Assembly: GCF_029892095.1 (NCBI RefSeq)
Contig: NZ_JARZAE010000004.1
Span: forward strand, 434,001-498,000
Direction of reading: 5' to 3'
Source: Kitasatospora sp. MAP12-44
GTDB taxonomy: Bacteria > Actinomycetota > Actinomycetes > Streptomycetales > Streptomycetaceae
Length of the DNA: 64,000 bases
Shown one piece after another: positions 46,111 to 55,076 of the stretch. Made by a program: the position numbers and the translations under genes. Positions within the stretch are counted from its first letter, which is position 1. Every line of letters starts with the position of its first letter. The notes under the pieces were generated by a model. The model saw only the letters and a list, made by a program, of their open reading frames with translations. It was not told the origin of the DNA and made no database searches.

Positions 46111-47146
46111 ACCCGCACGTCGAAATCCAATTGTCATGCTCATGGTATTCCTCTTACTCGGTGCGCTGTCCGGCTGCGGGGGCTCGGCGGCCGCCAGTGC
46201 CGGGCCCGCGGCCACGCTCCGGCTCGGCTACTTCGCCGACATCACCCACGCCAGTGCCGTCATCGGGGTCGCCAAAGGCCTCTACGCCCACGACCTCGGG
46301 TCCACCCGGCTCGAACCGCAGGTCTTCCAGGCCGGCCCCGACGAGATGACCGCCTTGCTCGGCGGCCATCTGGACGCTGCCTACGTCGGCCCCTCCGCTG
46401 CTCTCAACGCGTACGCGCGCAGCCACGGCGAGGCCCTGCGCGTGGTCGCGGGCGCCACCATCGGCGGCGCGGAGCTGGTGGTGCGCGCCGGCATCACGAC
46501 ACCCGCCCAGCTCAAGGGCCGGACCCTGGCGACCCCGCAGCTGGGCAACACCCAGGACGTGGCCCTGCGGTACTGGCTGAGCCAACAGGGCCTGCGCACC
46601 GACCCGGACGGCGGCGGAGACGTCGCCGTCGTCCCGCAGAGCAACGCCACCACCCTCGACCAGTTCCGGCTCGGCCGCCTCGACGGCGCCTGGCTGCCCG
46701 AGCCCTGGGCCTCGCGCCTGGTCGAGGAGGGCGGCGGGCACGTCCTGGTGGACGAGCGGTCGCTGTGGCCGGACGGCCGCTTCGCCACCACCGAACTGGT
46801 CGTCGCCACCTCCTACCTGACCGCACACCCGCAGACGGTCCAGACCCTGATCAACGCCCAACTCGATACCCAGGACTGGGTGGCGGCCAACCCGGCCGCC
46901 GCGCAGCAGACGGCCGGCTCCGCCCTGCGCACGCTGACCGGCACCACGCTGCAGCCCGCCGAACTCTCCCGCGCCTGGAGCGAGCTGAGCCTCACCGACG
47001 ACCCGGTCAGCGCCTCGCTGCCGACCCTGGTCCAGCACGCGGTGGCCGTCGGCGTGCTGCAGAAGACCAGCGTCACCGGCATGTACGACCTGACCCTGCT
47101 CGACCGCGCCCTCGCCGCACGCGGCTCCCCCGCCCTCCCCCGCTGA
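46100..47146 (+). CDS. SsuA/TauA-like ABC substrate-binding lipoprotein (sulfonate/sulfate-type)
   Basis: About 348 residues. The signal peptide ends in a lipobox (LLGALSGC). The mature part shows LRLGYFADITHASAVIGVAKGLY, AGPDEMTALLGGHLDAAYVGPSAALNAYA and the Rossmann-like type II fold of the nitrate/sulfonate/taurine group. The ATG at 46100 overlaps cysN by 11 bases. In streptomycetes the same three ABC genes follow the cys operon, so a sulfur oxyanion or sulfonate is the most likely substrate. The exact ligand cannot be read. Confidence 0.85.
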   Translation: MATEPARRNPIVMLMVFLLLGALSGCGGSAAASAGPAATLRLGYFADITHASAVIGVAKGLYAHDLGSTRLEPQVFQAGPDEMTALLGGHLDAAYVGPSAALNAYARSHGEALRVVAGATIGGAELVVRAGITTPAQLKGRTLATPQLGNTQDVALRYWLSQQGLRTDPDGGGDVAVVPQSNATTLDQFRLGRLDGAWLPEPWASRLVEEGGGHVLVDERSLWPDGRFATTELVVATSYLTAHPQTVQTLINAQLDTQDWVAANPAAAQQTAGSALRTLTGTTLQPAELSRAWSELSLTDDPVSASLPTLVQHAVAVGVLQKTSVTGMYDLTLLDRALAARGSPALPR

Positions 47147-47181
47147 ACCTGCGAGCCCCCTCATCGGAAAGGAGCAAGACC

Positions 47182-47985
47182 TTGAGCATCGCATCGAGCA
47201 CGGCACCGCCGGCAGCCACCACAGAGCCGGCGTCCGAGCCCGCTGTCGTTCTCCGCGGCGTCACCAAGAGCTATCCCAGGCCCGGAGGCGTCCAGCCGCC
47301 TGTGCTCGAGGACATCGACCTGACCGTCCCGTCGGGGGGCTTCACCTGCGTCATCGGTGCCTCTGGCTGCGGCAAGTCGACGCTGCTCAGTCTGATCGCC
47401 GGCCTCGACCTGCCCACCTCCGGCGAGGTCGAGGTCGCGGGCGGCCACGCCGCGCTGATGTTCCAGGACGCGGCCCTGTTCCCCTGGCTCTCGGCAGGGC
47501 GCAACGTCGAACTCGCGCTGCGGCTGCGCGGCGTGCGGCGGGCCGAGCGCCGCGCCGAGGCCGAACGGCTGCTCGCGCTGGTCAGGCTGGCCGGGGCCCG
47601 CGACAGACCGGTCCACGAACTCTCCGGCGGGATGCGCCAACGGGTCGCGCTGGCCCGCGCGTTGGCCCAGGAGAGCAAGGTCCTGCTGATGGACGAGCCG
47701 TTCGCGGCGCTCGACGCGATCACCCGCGACGTGCTGCACGACGAGCTGATCAGGGTGTGGCAGGAGACCGGCTGCGCCGTCGTCTTCGTCACCCACAACG
47801 TCCGCGAGGCGGTGCGACTCGGCCGCCACGTCGTCCTGCTCTCCTCCCGCCCCGGCCGGATCGCCGGCCAGTGGACGGTGCACATCCCCCAGCCGCGCCG
47901 GATCGAGGACGCCGCGGTGGCCGAACTGGCCGCCGAGATCACCGAACAGCTGCGAGAGGAGATCAGCCGCCATGCGGGCACCTGA
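47182..47985 (+). CDS. ABC transporter ATPase (SsuB/TauB-like)
   Basis: 267 residues. Walker A GASGCGKSTLLSLIAGLD, Q-loop MFQDAALFPWLS, signature LSGGMRQRVALARAL, Walker B VLLMDEPFAALD and switch VTHN are all present. TTG start at 47182 with GGAAAGGAG upstream. Second gene of the transporter trio; overlaps the permease gene by 14 bases. Confidence 0.93.
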   Translation: MSIASSTAPPAATTEPASEPAVVLRGVTKSYPRPGGVQPPVLEDIDLTVPSGGFTCVIGASGCGKSTLLSLIAGLDLPTSGEVEVAGGHAALMFQDAALFPWLSAGRNVELALRLRGVRRAERRAEAERLLALVRLAGARDRPVHELSGGMRQRVALARALAQESKVLLMDEPFAALDAITRDVLHDELIRVWQETGCAVVFVTHNVREAVRLGRHVVLLSSRPGRIAGQWTVHIPQPRRIEDAAVAELAAEITEQLREEISRHAGT

Positions 47986-48838
47986 CAGCGACCTGGTGGA
48001 AGCCGGTCTCGACGCGCTGGAGACACCCGCCCGCAGGCCCGCGGGCGCCGCGGCCTCGCTGCGCCGCAAGGCACTGCCACCGCTGCTCGCCGTCCTGCTG
48101 GTGGTCGCGGTGTGGGAGGCGGTCTTCCTCGCGCGCGTCGAACCCGACTGGGTGCTGCCCGGACCCGTCCAGGTCTGGCAGAGCATGCGCGGCGCACTCC
48201 AGCAGGGCGACGTGTGGCCCAGCGTCGGCCAGAGCGTCTCGCGCGGTCTGCTCGGCTTCGCCGCCTCCGTGCTGATCGGCACCCCGCTCGGACTCCTGAC
48301 CGGGCGGCTGCGCCCGCTGCGTGTCGCGCTCGGGCCGATCCTGGCCGGGCTGCAGAACCTGCCGTCGGTGGCCTGGGTCCCTCCCGCGGTGATGTTCTTC
48401 GGCGTGACCCCGACTGCCCTCTACTGCGTGGTGCTGCTCGGCGCCGTGCCCTCGATCGCGCTCGGACTGGTCTCCGGTCTCGACCAGGTGCCGCCGCTGT
48501 TCCTGCTGGTCGGCCGCAATCTGGGCGCCCGCCGGCTGGCGTCGGTGCGGCATGTGCTGCTGCCCGCGGCGCTGGTCGGCTACGTCGGCGGACTCAAGCA
48601 GGGCTGGGCCTTCGCCTGGCGCTCGCTGATGGCCGCCGAGATCATCGCCGTCTCCCCCGCGCTCGGCCACGGTCTGGGCCGACTCCTCAAACAGGCCCAG
48701 GACGCGGGCGACATGGGCCTGGCCTTCTGCGCGATCATCCTGATCCTGTGCGTGGGCATCCTGGTCAATCTGCTGGTCTTCGCTCCCCTTGAACGCAGGG
48801 TGCTGCGTTCAAGGGGGCTGGCCGGCCAGGACAGTTAG
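47972..48838 (+). CDS. ABC transporter permease (SsuC/TauC-like)
   Basis: A 288-residue membrane protein with about six helices and the EAA-type coupling loop GLDQVPPLFLLVGRNLGARRLASVRHVLLPAALVGYVGGLKQGW. Forms the pore with the preceding ATPase. The 3' end of the gene is folded into a 14-bp hairpin at 48785-48816. Confidence 0.9.
   Translation: MRAPDSDLVEAGLDALETPARRPAGAAASLRRKALPPLLAVLLVVAVWEAVFLARVEPDWVLPGPVQVWQSMRGALQQGDVWPSVGQSVSRGLLGFAASVLIGTPLGLLTGRLRPLRVALGPILAGLQNLPSVAWVPPAVMFFGVTPTALYCVVLLGAVPSIALGLVSGLDQVPPLFLLVGRNLGARRLASVRHVLLPAALVGYVGGLKQGWAFAWRSLMAAEIIAVSPALGHGLGRLLKQAQDAGDMGLAFCAIILILCVGILVNLLVFAPLERRVLRSRGLAGQDS
48785..48816 (+). terminator. 14-bp perfect hairpin inside the permease 3' end
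   Basis: CCCCTTGAACGCAG (48785-48798), loop GGTG, CTGCGTTCAAGGGG (48803-48816). It lies within the last 20 codons of the permease and 40 bases before the glycosyltransferase gene. It could act as a partial terminator or mRNA-stability element that sets the ratio between the sulfur genes and the glycan genes. Confidence 0.5.
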
Positions 48839-48855
48839 GGAATCGGGACCACCCC

Positions 48856-50817
48856 ATGTACCACCCCACCACCATCGCCCTGCTCGCCGCCGATGTGCTC
48901 CTGATGCTGCTCATCGTGCGCCAGCCGCTGTCCCGCACCTTCGACGACTCGGACCGCGGCTCGGGCCAGATCGTGCAACTGCCGCCCGTCCGCAGGCCGT
49001 CGCTGCCGCGCCTGGTGAGCTTCCTGGTCGTCGGCGCGTGCGTCTGCACGCTGATCGTCGCCCTGCGCCACCCCCAACTCGACCAGGCGTACAGCTCGTT
49101 GGTCGCCGACACGCTGTCGGCCACCAACGGCAACTCGCACCTGACCATGATGTACGCGCACAGCCTGCCGCCCCTGCTGCCGGCCGCGGTCGTCGGCTAC
49201 CTGGTCACGATCGCCGCCGTGCTGCCCACGACGCCCGGGCGACGGCTGATGATCCTGGCCCACGCACCGCTGTTCGTCGCCTTCTCCGTCCTCACCAACT
49301 GCTTCACCGCGCTGATCGGCGCCGCGGCCGGCCTGCCGCTCGGTCCGGTGCCACTGCTGGCCCTGGTGCTCCAGTCGACGTTCGGCTACTTCCTGATCTA
49401 CCGCCTCACCTTCACCACCTACCGCCTGCCCCGCATCACCCAACTGCCCTCGCTGCGACGGGGCGACTGGCGCGACAACCTCGTCCTGCTGTGCTGCCTG
49501 CTCGGCTCGCTCAGCATCGTCGCCGCGCTCGCGCTGGCGCTGGCGAGCCAGGTCGGCGACCATCCGATCGCGATGTTCCTGATCCTGGCCAGCCTGCGCT
49601 CCGGGGTCACCGACCTGATGTTCATGCTGCTCGCGCTGGTCCGGATGGCGGGGGCCCGCAAACCGCGCCTGGGCACCGAGCGTCCCGCGCTCAACGTGAT
49701 CATCCCCGCCTACAACGAGGCGGCCGGGATCGAGCGGCTGCTGGCGTCCATCGACCGCGCGGCGGCCGCCTACGGAGGCCCGGTCCACGCGGTGCTGTGC
49801 GACGACGGCTCCACCGACGACACCCGCGCCCTGGCCGAGGCGGCCATCGCCGACTACCGGTACGCCACCGGCGAGGTGATCCAGGGCCCGCACGCCGGCA
49901 AGGCCAAGGCGCTGAACCTCGCGCTGGCGCGCTGCACCGCCGACTTCGTCTACCGGGTCGACGCCGACTGCGCGGTGGACCCCAACGCCTTCGCCCACTC
50001 GATCCCGCACTTCATCTCCGATCCGCGGGTCGGTGTGGTCGGCGCGCTGACGCTGCCCAAGGAGCCCTACGACACCTGGATCGACCGGATGCGCGCCATG
50101 GAGCAGCTGTTCACCTACGGGCTCTGCCTGGCGACCCTGACCACGGTCGACGCCGTGCCGTGCGTGCCCGGCACCTTCTGCGCGTTCCGCCGCCAAGTGG
50201 CGCTGGACTTCGGCGGGTTCGTGCACGGGATGTTCGGCGAGGACGCCGAGTTCACCTGCGCCTTCGGCCGACTGGGCTGGCGCGTGGTGCTCGACCCGCA
50301 CGTGATCTCCTACGAGGACGTGCCGGTCAAGGTCGGCCAACTGCGCGTCCAGCGCTTCCGCTGGGGGCTCGGCGGCATGATGAACTTCGCCCGGTACACA
50401 CCGTTCGGCCAGGGCGCGCCCGGCCCGCGGTTCTGGTTCGAGCTGCCCAGGAGCGCCGGAATCCGGCTGGTCTCGCCGATCCACCTCTTCGTGATGCTGC
50501 TGGCGGTCCTCTACGGGGTGCTCCAGCCGCAGCCGCAGCACAATCTCGCCCGATTCGCCGTGATCTTCGTGCTGGTCCAGATACCCGCGCTCATTCCGCG
50601 ACTGTGCGTCATCCTGTACTACCGGCGGGCACACTTGCTGGCGTGGATTCCACTATGGCTGCCGTTCACGTTCCTCAAGCGATTCTTCCAGCTGGAATCG
50701 ACGCTGGCCTGCGGAACCCGGCCGGTGCGACTGCCCCTGGCGGTGCGTACGCGCCTGCCGGCGCTGCGCTCGGCGCTGCGGCCCCGCAGAACCGAGGACC
50801 CCGCGCCGGGGGCCTGA
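48856..50817 (+). CDS. processive-type family 2 glycosyltransferase with N-terminal membrane domain
   Basis: A 653-residue membrane enzyme. Residues 1-265 hold about six to seven membrane helices. The GT2 domain follows: NVIIPAYNEAAGIERLL, CDDGSTDDT (about 316), YRVDADCAVD (about 368), GMFGEDAEFTCAFGRLG (about 461) and QRFRWGLGG (about 499), the D, DxD, ED and Q(Q)xxRW set of hyaluronan/cellulose/chitin-synthase-like enzymes. Two or three further helices end the chain. It probably polymerises and exports a glycan or glycosylates a lipid. ATG 17 bases after the permease stop. The donor may be UDP-glucose or UDP-sulfoquinovose; this is inferred from neighbours. Confidence 0.88.
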   Translation: MYHPTTIALLAADVLLMLLIVRQPLSRTFDDSDRGSGQIVQLPPVRRPSLPRLVSFLVVGACVCTLIVALRHPQLDQAYSSLVADTLSATNGNSHLTMMYAHSLPPLLPAAVVGYLVTIAAVLPTTPGRRLMILAHAPLFVAFSVLTNCFTALIGAAAGLPLGPVPLLALVLQSTFGYFLIYRLTFTTYRLPRITQLPSLRRGDWRDNLVLLCCLLGSLSIVAALALALASQVGDHPIAMFLILASLRSGVTDLMFMLLALVRMAGARKPRLGTERPALNVIIPAYNEAAGIERLLASIDRAAAAYGGPVHAVLCDDGSTDDTRALAEAAIADYRYATGEVIQGPHAGKAKALNLALARCTADFVYRVDADCAVDPNAFAHSIPHFISDPRVGVVGALTLPKEPYDTWIDRMRAMEQLFTYGLCLATLTTVDAVPCVPGTFCAFRRQVALDFGGFVHGMFGEDAEFTCAFGRLGWRVVLDPHVISYEDVPVKVGQLRVQRFRWGLGGMMNFARYTPFGQGAPGPRFWFELPRSAGIRLVSPIHLFVMLLAVLYGVLQPQPQHNLARFAVIFVLVQIPALIPRLCVILYYRRAHLLAWIPLWLPFTFLKRFFQLESTLACGTRPVRLPLAVRTRLPALRSALRPRRTEDPAPGA

Positions 50818-50875
50818 ACCGGCCTCTCCCCTGCTCTGAACGGCCACCTCCCGCAGACAACGAGGCACGGAACCG

Positions 50876-51790
50876 ATGAAGAACACCCGAAGCATCACGG
50901 CGATGGCACTACTCCTCGCGCTGGCCGCCGTCGTCACCTACCTGGCCCTGGGAGGGAGCGGCGGCCGCTCCCCGTCCCGGGCCGTCGGCCCGCAGAGCCC
51001 ACCGCCCGGGAGTGCGGCCCCCGGCACCGGCGCCACCGGCACGTCATGGATCGTCAGCGGCAGCACCCTCACCCGGCTGCTGGCGACGGACACCACGGGC
51101 AGCACCACCGCGAAGAACTTCAACACGCCCAACGCCTATGTCCTCACCGGACCCGACGCCTGGGCCGTCCCCGCGGGCTGGAGCAGCACGCCCACCGCCA
51201 GCTTCACCAGCTACACCGCGCTCCGGTCGGCCTTCGCCAAGCACAGCCTGGACCCGCGCATCCGCGCCGTGCTCTACGACAACGAGCACTGGTCGCTGAC
51301 ACCGGCCGACGAGCAGGCCGACCCCGCCCACTACGACCAACTGGCCGCCGAACTGGTCCACCGCAACCACCTCCTCTTCATCGCGGCGCCGGCCCCGGAC
51401 CTGGTCAACAAGCTGAGCCCGGACACCACCACGGACAAGTTCGGCGCCTTCCTCGGCCTGGGCGTGCTCGGGCAGGCCGCGCGCTACGCCGACGTCCTGG
51501 ACATCCAGGCCCAGGGCGCCGAGAACAACCCCACCCTGTTCGCCTCCTTCGTCTCCGCCGCCACCGCCCAGGCACGGCAGGCCAACCCGCACGTCAAGGT
51601 GCTCGCCGGGATCAGCACCAATCCGTCGGGAACCGCCGTCACCGCCGCCACCATCGACAGCGCGGCCCGGACCGTGCGCACCGCCATCGACGGGTACTGG
51701 CTCAACGATCCCGCGGCCTCCGCGGCCTGCCCCGCCTGTGCGGGTCCCTACCCGCAGACCGCGCTGACGGCGCTGCGCAACCTGAGCTGA
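50876..51790 (+). CDS. secreted or membrane-anchored protein, unknown, TIM-barrel-like
   Basis: 304 residues. An N-terminal hydrophobic helix (ITAMALLLALAAVVTYLALGG) and a Pro/Ser/Gly linker precede a domain with VLYDNEHWSLTPADEQADP, NHLLFIAAPAPDLVN, YADVLDIQAQGAENNP and VKVLAGISTNPSGT. These beta-alpha repeats with acidic residues at strand ends look like a glycoside-hydrolase barrel, but no family was recognised. It lies between a glycan synthase and GalU, so a role in glycan processing at the surface is plausible. Confidence 0.6.
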   Translation: MKNTRSITAMALLLALAAVVTYLALGGSGGRSPSRAVGPQSPPPGSAAPGTGATGTSWIVSGSTLTRLLATDTTGSTTAKNFNTPNAYVLTGPDAWAVPAGWSSTPTASFTSYTALRSAFAKHSLDPRIRAVLYDNEHWSLTPADEQADPAHYDQLAAELVHRNHLLFIAAPAPDLVNKLSPDTTTDKFGAFLGLGVLGQAARYADVLDIQAQGAENNPTLFASFVSAATAQARQANPHVKVLAGISTNPSGTAVTAATIDSAARTVRTAIDGYWLNDPAASAACPACAGPYPQTALTALRNLS

Positions 51791-51819
51791 ACCGCCGACC
51801 ACGGCTTCCGGAGGTGCCC

Positions 51820-52644
51820 ATGAACATCACCTCGGCCACGCTGGCCGCCCGCTCCGACGCCCCGAATCTGGACCTGCTCCTCACCGGCCCCGACGTGGTC
51901 GTCCTGCTCGACGGAGCCGGCGGGCCGAGCGCGGAAGGCAGCGGCTGCCTGCACGGAGTCCACTGGTACGTCCGCCAGTTGGGCAGCCGGCTGCTCAGCG
52001 CGCTGCTCACCACCGAGCAGCCGCCGGCCGAGCTGCTGGCCCGGGCCATCGAGGCGGTCGCCGACCTGCACCGGTCGAGCTGCGACCTGCGCAACCCCGC
52101 GACGCCCTCCTCGACGGTGGCGATCGTCCGCCGCCGCGAGGACGTCCTCGACTACCTGACCCTGCACGACTCCACGATCCTGCTCACCCGGCACGACCGG
52201 ACCAGGGCGGTGAGCGACCGCCGGCTCCACGGCATCCCCGAACTCCGGCACCGGCGCGAGCAGATGAGCCACCTCCCGCTGGGCGGCAACCTGCACGCCG
52301 TCGCCCGACGGGCCTACATCGCCCACGAGTTGACCTACCGCAACACCCCCGGCGGCTACTGGGTGGCGGGAGCCGACCCGCGCAGCGCCGCCGAAGCCGT
52401 CAGCGCGACGGTGACGGCGAAGGGACTGCGGGCCGTCTCGCTGCTCAGCGACGGCGCGGGCGACTACGTGGACGTCTACCGACTGGCCGACTGGCCGCAG
52501 GTCGCCGGCCTCCTGGAGCGGGACGGACCTGCCCGCCTCGTCCAGCTGGTGCGGGCAGCCGAACGCGGCGACCCGAGCGGCCGCGTGTGGCCACGCCTCA
52601 AGACCCACGACGACGCGACCGCCGCGCACTGGTCGCCGACCTGA
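51820..52644 (+). CDS. PP2C-like phosphatase-fold protein
   Basis: A 274-residue cytoplasmic protein: VVLLDGAGGPS resembles the metal-binding DGxG of PP2C, LLSDGAGDYVD the third motif and KTHDDATAAHW the last DD motif. The usual first Asp context (RxxNED) is weak. It may dephosphorylate a Ser/Thr kinase target or be a diverged member. ATG at 51820 after GGAGG; 29 bases after the preceding gene and 22 bases before galU. Confidence 0.6.
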   Translation: MNITSATLAARSDAPNLDLLLTGPDVVVLLDGAGGPSAEGSGCLHGVHWYVRQLGSRLLSALLTTEQPPAELLARAIEAVADLHRSSCDLRNPATPSSTVAIVRRREDVLDYLTLHDSTILLTRHDRTRAVSDRRLHGIPELRHRREQMSHLPLGGNLHAVARRAYIAHELTYRNTPGGYWVAGADPRSAAEAVSATVTAKGLRAVSLLSDGAGDYVDVYRLADWPQVAGLLERDGPARLVQLVRAAERGDPSGRVWPRLKTHDDATAAHWSPT

Positions 52645-52666
52645 CGCACACACCGGGAGACCCCTC

Positions 52667-53566
52667 ATGACCAGGACCATCCGCCGAGCCGTCATTCCCG
52701 CCGCCGGTCTCGGCTCACGCCTGCTGCCGATGACGAAGGCGACGCCGAAGGAGATGCTGCCGATCGGCGACCGGCCGGTGATCGAGCACACGGTGCGTGA
52801 GCTCATCGACTCGGGCGTCACCGACATCACCATCGTCGTCTCCGACAACAAGGACCTGATCCAGCGCCACTTCCGCCCCAACCCCTCCCTCGTCTCCCGA
52901 TTGCGCGCGGACGGCAAGTCCGGGTACGCGGACGCGGTGGAGGAGGTCGGCGAGCTCTCCCGGCGCGGCCACATCACCTACCTCGACCAGCACGGCCCCT
53001 ACGGCAACGGCACGCCCGTCCTGAACGCGGCGCGCCACCTCGGCGACGAGCCGATGCTCGTCCTGTGGCCGGACGACGTCTTCGTGGCCGAGGTGCCCAG
53101 GGCGCAGCAGCTGATCAGGGCGTACGAGGCGACCAACGCGCCGGTGCTGGCCCTGATGCCGATGGACGACCCGACGGACGCCCTGCGCTACGGCGTCCCG
53201 GTGGTGAAGGAGGATCTCGGCGACGGATCGATGCGCATCACCGGCCTGGTCGAGAAGCCCGATCCCAAGGACTCGCCGTCGGCGTTCGCCGTGATCGGCG
53301 GATACGTCATCACCCCCGCCGTGGTCGAGGAGATCCGCGAGCAGACCAGGCGCTGGCACGAGCACCAGCAGGGCGAGGTGTACCTGACCGACGCCATCAA
53401 CGCCTACGCCGCCACCCGCGCCGTCTACGGACAGGTCATCAAGGGCCGCTGGTACGACACCGGCACCCCGCTCGCCTATCTCACCGCGCAGTTCGCCGCC
53501 GCGCTCGCGCATCCCGAGTACGGCCCGCACCTGCGCCGCCTCGCCCAGGACCTCGGCGCTTCCTGA
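52667..53566 (+). CDS. galU: UTP-glucose-1-phosphate uridylyltransferase
   Basis: 299 residues. The nucleotidyltransferase signature AVIPAAGLGSRLLPMTKATPKEMLPIGDRPVIEH opens the protein. VEKPDPKDSPSAFAVIGGYVITP and QGEVYLTDAINAYA follow in family order. It makes UDP-glucose, the substrate of SqdB and a common GT2 donor. Its presence in this cluster beside sqdB-type and GT2 genes fits a dedicated supply. ATG after GGGAGA. Confidence 0.95.
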   Translation: MTRTIRRAVIPAAGLGSRLLPMTKATPKEMLPIGDRPVIEHTVRELIDSGVTDITIVVSDNKDLIQRHFRPNPSLVSRLRADGKSGYADAVEEVGELSRRGHITYLDQHGPYGNGTPVLNAARHLGDEPMLVLWPDDVFVAEVPRAQQLIRAYEATNAPVLALMPMDDPTDALRYGVPVVKEDLGDGSMRITGLVEKPDPKDSPSAFAVIGGYVITPAVVEEIREQTRRWHEHQQGEVYLTDAINAYAATRAVYGQVIKGRWYDTGTPLAYLTAQFAAALAHPEYGPHLRRLAQDLGAS

Positions 53567-53625
53567 CGCGTCAGGACACTCTTCACGGACATCCACCATC
53601 CCCATCCCAACAGAAGGAAACCACG

Positions 53626-54975
53626 GTGACCAGCAGCAACGGATTCGGGCGACGGGACGCCCTGCGACTCGGAGCCCTGACCGGCGGGCTCGGCCTGCTC
53701 TCGGCATCGCCGGCGGCGGCAGCAACGCCGGCGGCGACCACAGGCACGGCGAACATCTTCGACGTCACGGCGTACGGCGCGGTCGGCGACGGGAAGACCG
53801 ACGACACCCAGGCGATCCAGAGCGCCCTCAATGCCGCCGGGGCGGTCAAGGGATCCATTGTCAACTTCCCTCCGGCCAGCGGTGGTTGCTATCGCACAAC
53901 CGGAGTGACGGTGCCCGGCGGGGTGGGCGGCCTGCTGGGCCGCTCCGACCTCTACAGCGCCAACGGGCCCACCGTTACCACCCTCACCGGGTCGGTGCTG
54001 GCACCGCTGAACTCCACCACCACCGCCCTGCTGACGATCGGTACGAGCGGCAACGGCACGGTGGTCGACGCGAATCCGCACGGCCTGACCATCGACGGCC
54101 TCGGCTTCCTCGGCACGACACCCGGCGCCACCGCCGTCCCCGGTCTCTGGGGCGCCACCATCATCGACACCTCCGGCGTCACCCTGCGCAACTGCCGAGA
54201 CCTCTACTGCGACGCGCCCGGCTTCGCCGGCTACCCGACCGGCGGCACCGGCACGGGCGGCTTCGTACGCTTCCTCTCCTCGGGCACCGCCAACACCTTC
54301 GCGGTGAGCGGCCGGGTGCTGTACTGCTCCTCGTACGGCGCCGGCACGTTCGTCCTGGCCGACGGCCTGTCCACGGCCTACCCCGGCGGCGGCAGCACCG
54401 ACGGCCAGATCACCGGCTGCCAGGTCAACGGCCACAACCACGGTGTCGAACTCGGCCCCACCCTGGCGGGAGCCGGCGGGTGGGTCATCATGGACTGCCA
54501 CTTCTCCTCGGCCGAGGGCGCCAGCCACGTCAACTACGGCCTGGCGGGCACCCCGTGGACGCTGCGGATCGAGGGATGCTACTTCGACCTGTGCCGGGTC
54601 GTCCCGGTGGACTGCCACGGCCACGGCATCCAGGTGGTCGGCAACTACTTCCGAGCGCTGAGCAACACGACCGCGGTCTACTTCGGATCCGGCCTCGCCA
54701 CCTTCGGCCGCGACCCGGCCGCGGTGCTGACCGGAAACGTCCTGGACCTCAACGGCTCGACGACGGTGGCGAGTTTCGCCCATTTCGACGGCTTCACGGC
54801 AGCCGAGTTCGCCGCCCACGGCGGCGGACAGTTCACCGGCAACCTGGTGCACAACCACGGCGCCGCGATGCCGAAAAGCTGGATCGGCCCGTACGAGGGC
54901 TCCGACAAGGTGGCCATCACCAATTCCACGACGGCCACCCTCGAACTCACCCAGGGCCCGGTGCTGAACGCGTAG
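53626..54975 (+). CDS. exported right-handed beta-helix protein (pectate lyase 3-like)
   Basis: 449 residues. A twin-arginine signal (GRRDALRLGALTGGLGLLSASPAAAA) precedes NIFDVTAYGAVGDGKTDDTQAIQSALNAAG, the standard opening of the Pectate_lyase_3 beta-helix family (also seen in phage depolymerases and epimerases). Repeated LTIDGLGFLG-, VTLRNCRDLY-, ITGCQVNGHNHG-type rungs follow. It may cut, modify or bind the polysaccharide made by the neighbouring synthase. GTG at 53626 after AGAAGGAAA. Confidence 0.8.
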   Translation: MTSSNGFGRRDALRLGALTGGLGLLSASPAAAATPAATTGTANIFDVTAYGAVGDGKTDDTQAIQSALNAAGAVKGSIVNFPPASGGCYRTTGVTVPGGVGGLLGRSDLYSANGPTVTTLTGSVLAPLNSTTTALLTIGTSGNGTVVDANPHGLTIDGLGFLGTTPGATAVPGLWGATIIDTSGVTLRNCRDLYCDAPGFAGYPTGGTGTGGFVRFLSSGTANTFAVSGRVLYCSSYGAGTFVLADGLSTAYPGGGSTDGQITGCQVNGHNHGVELGPTLAGAGGWVIMDCHFSSAEGASHVNYGLAGTPWTLRIEGCYFDLCRVVPVDCHGHGIQVVGNYFRALSNTTAVYFGSGLATFGRDPAAVLTGNVLDLNGSTTVASFAHFDGFTAAEFAAHGGGQFTGNLVHNHGAAMPKSWIGPYEGSDKVAITNSTTATLELTQGPVLNA

Positions 54976-55076
54976 CCCGCGGCGTGCCGTTCGCGCGGGC
55001 CGCTGCCGAACGCGATGGTTCGTGATCCCGTACGCTGCTTGCTCTCCGGGTGTGGCTGGGATGAGGGGGCGTGGGG

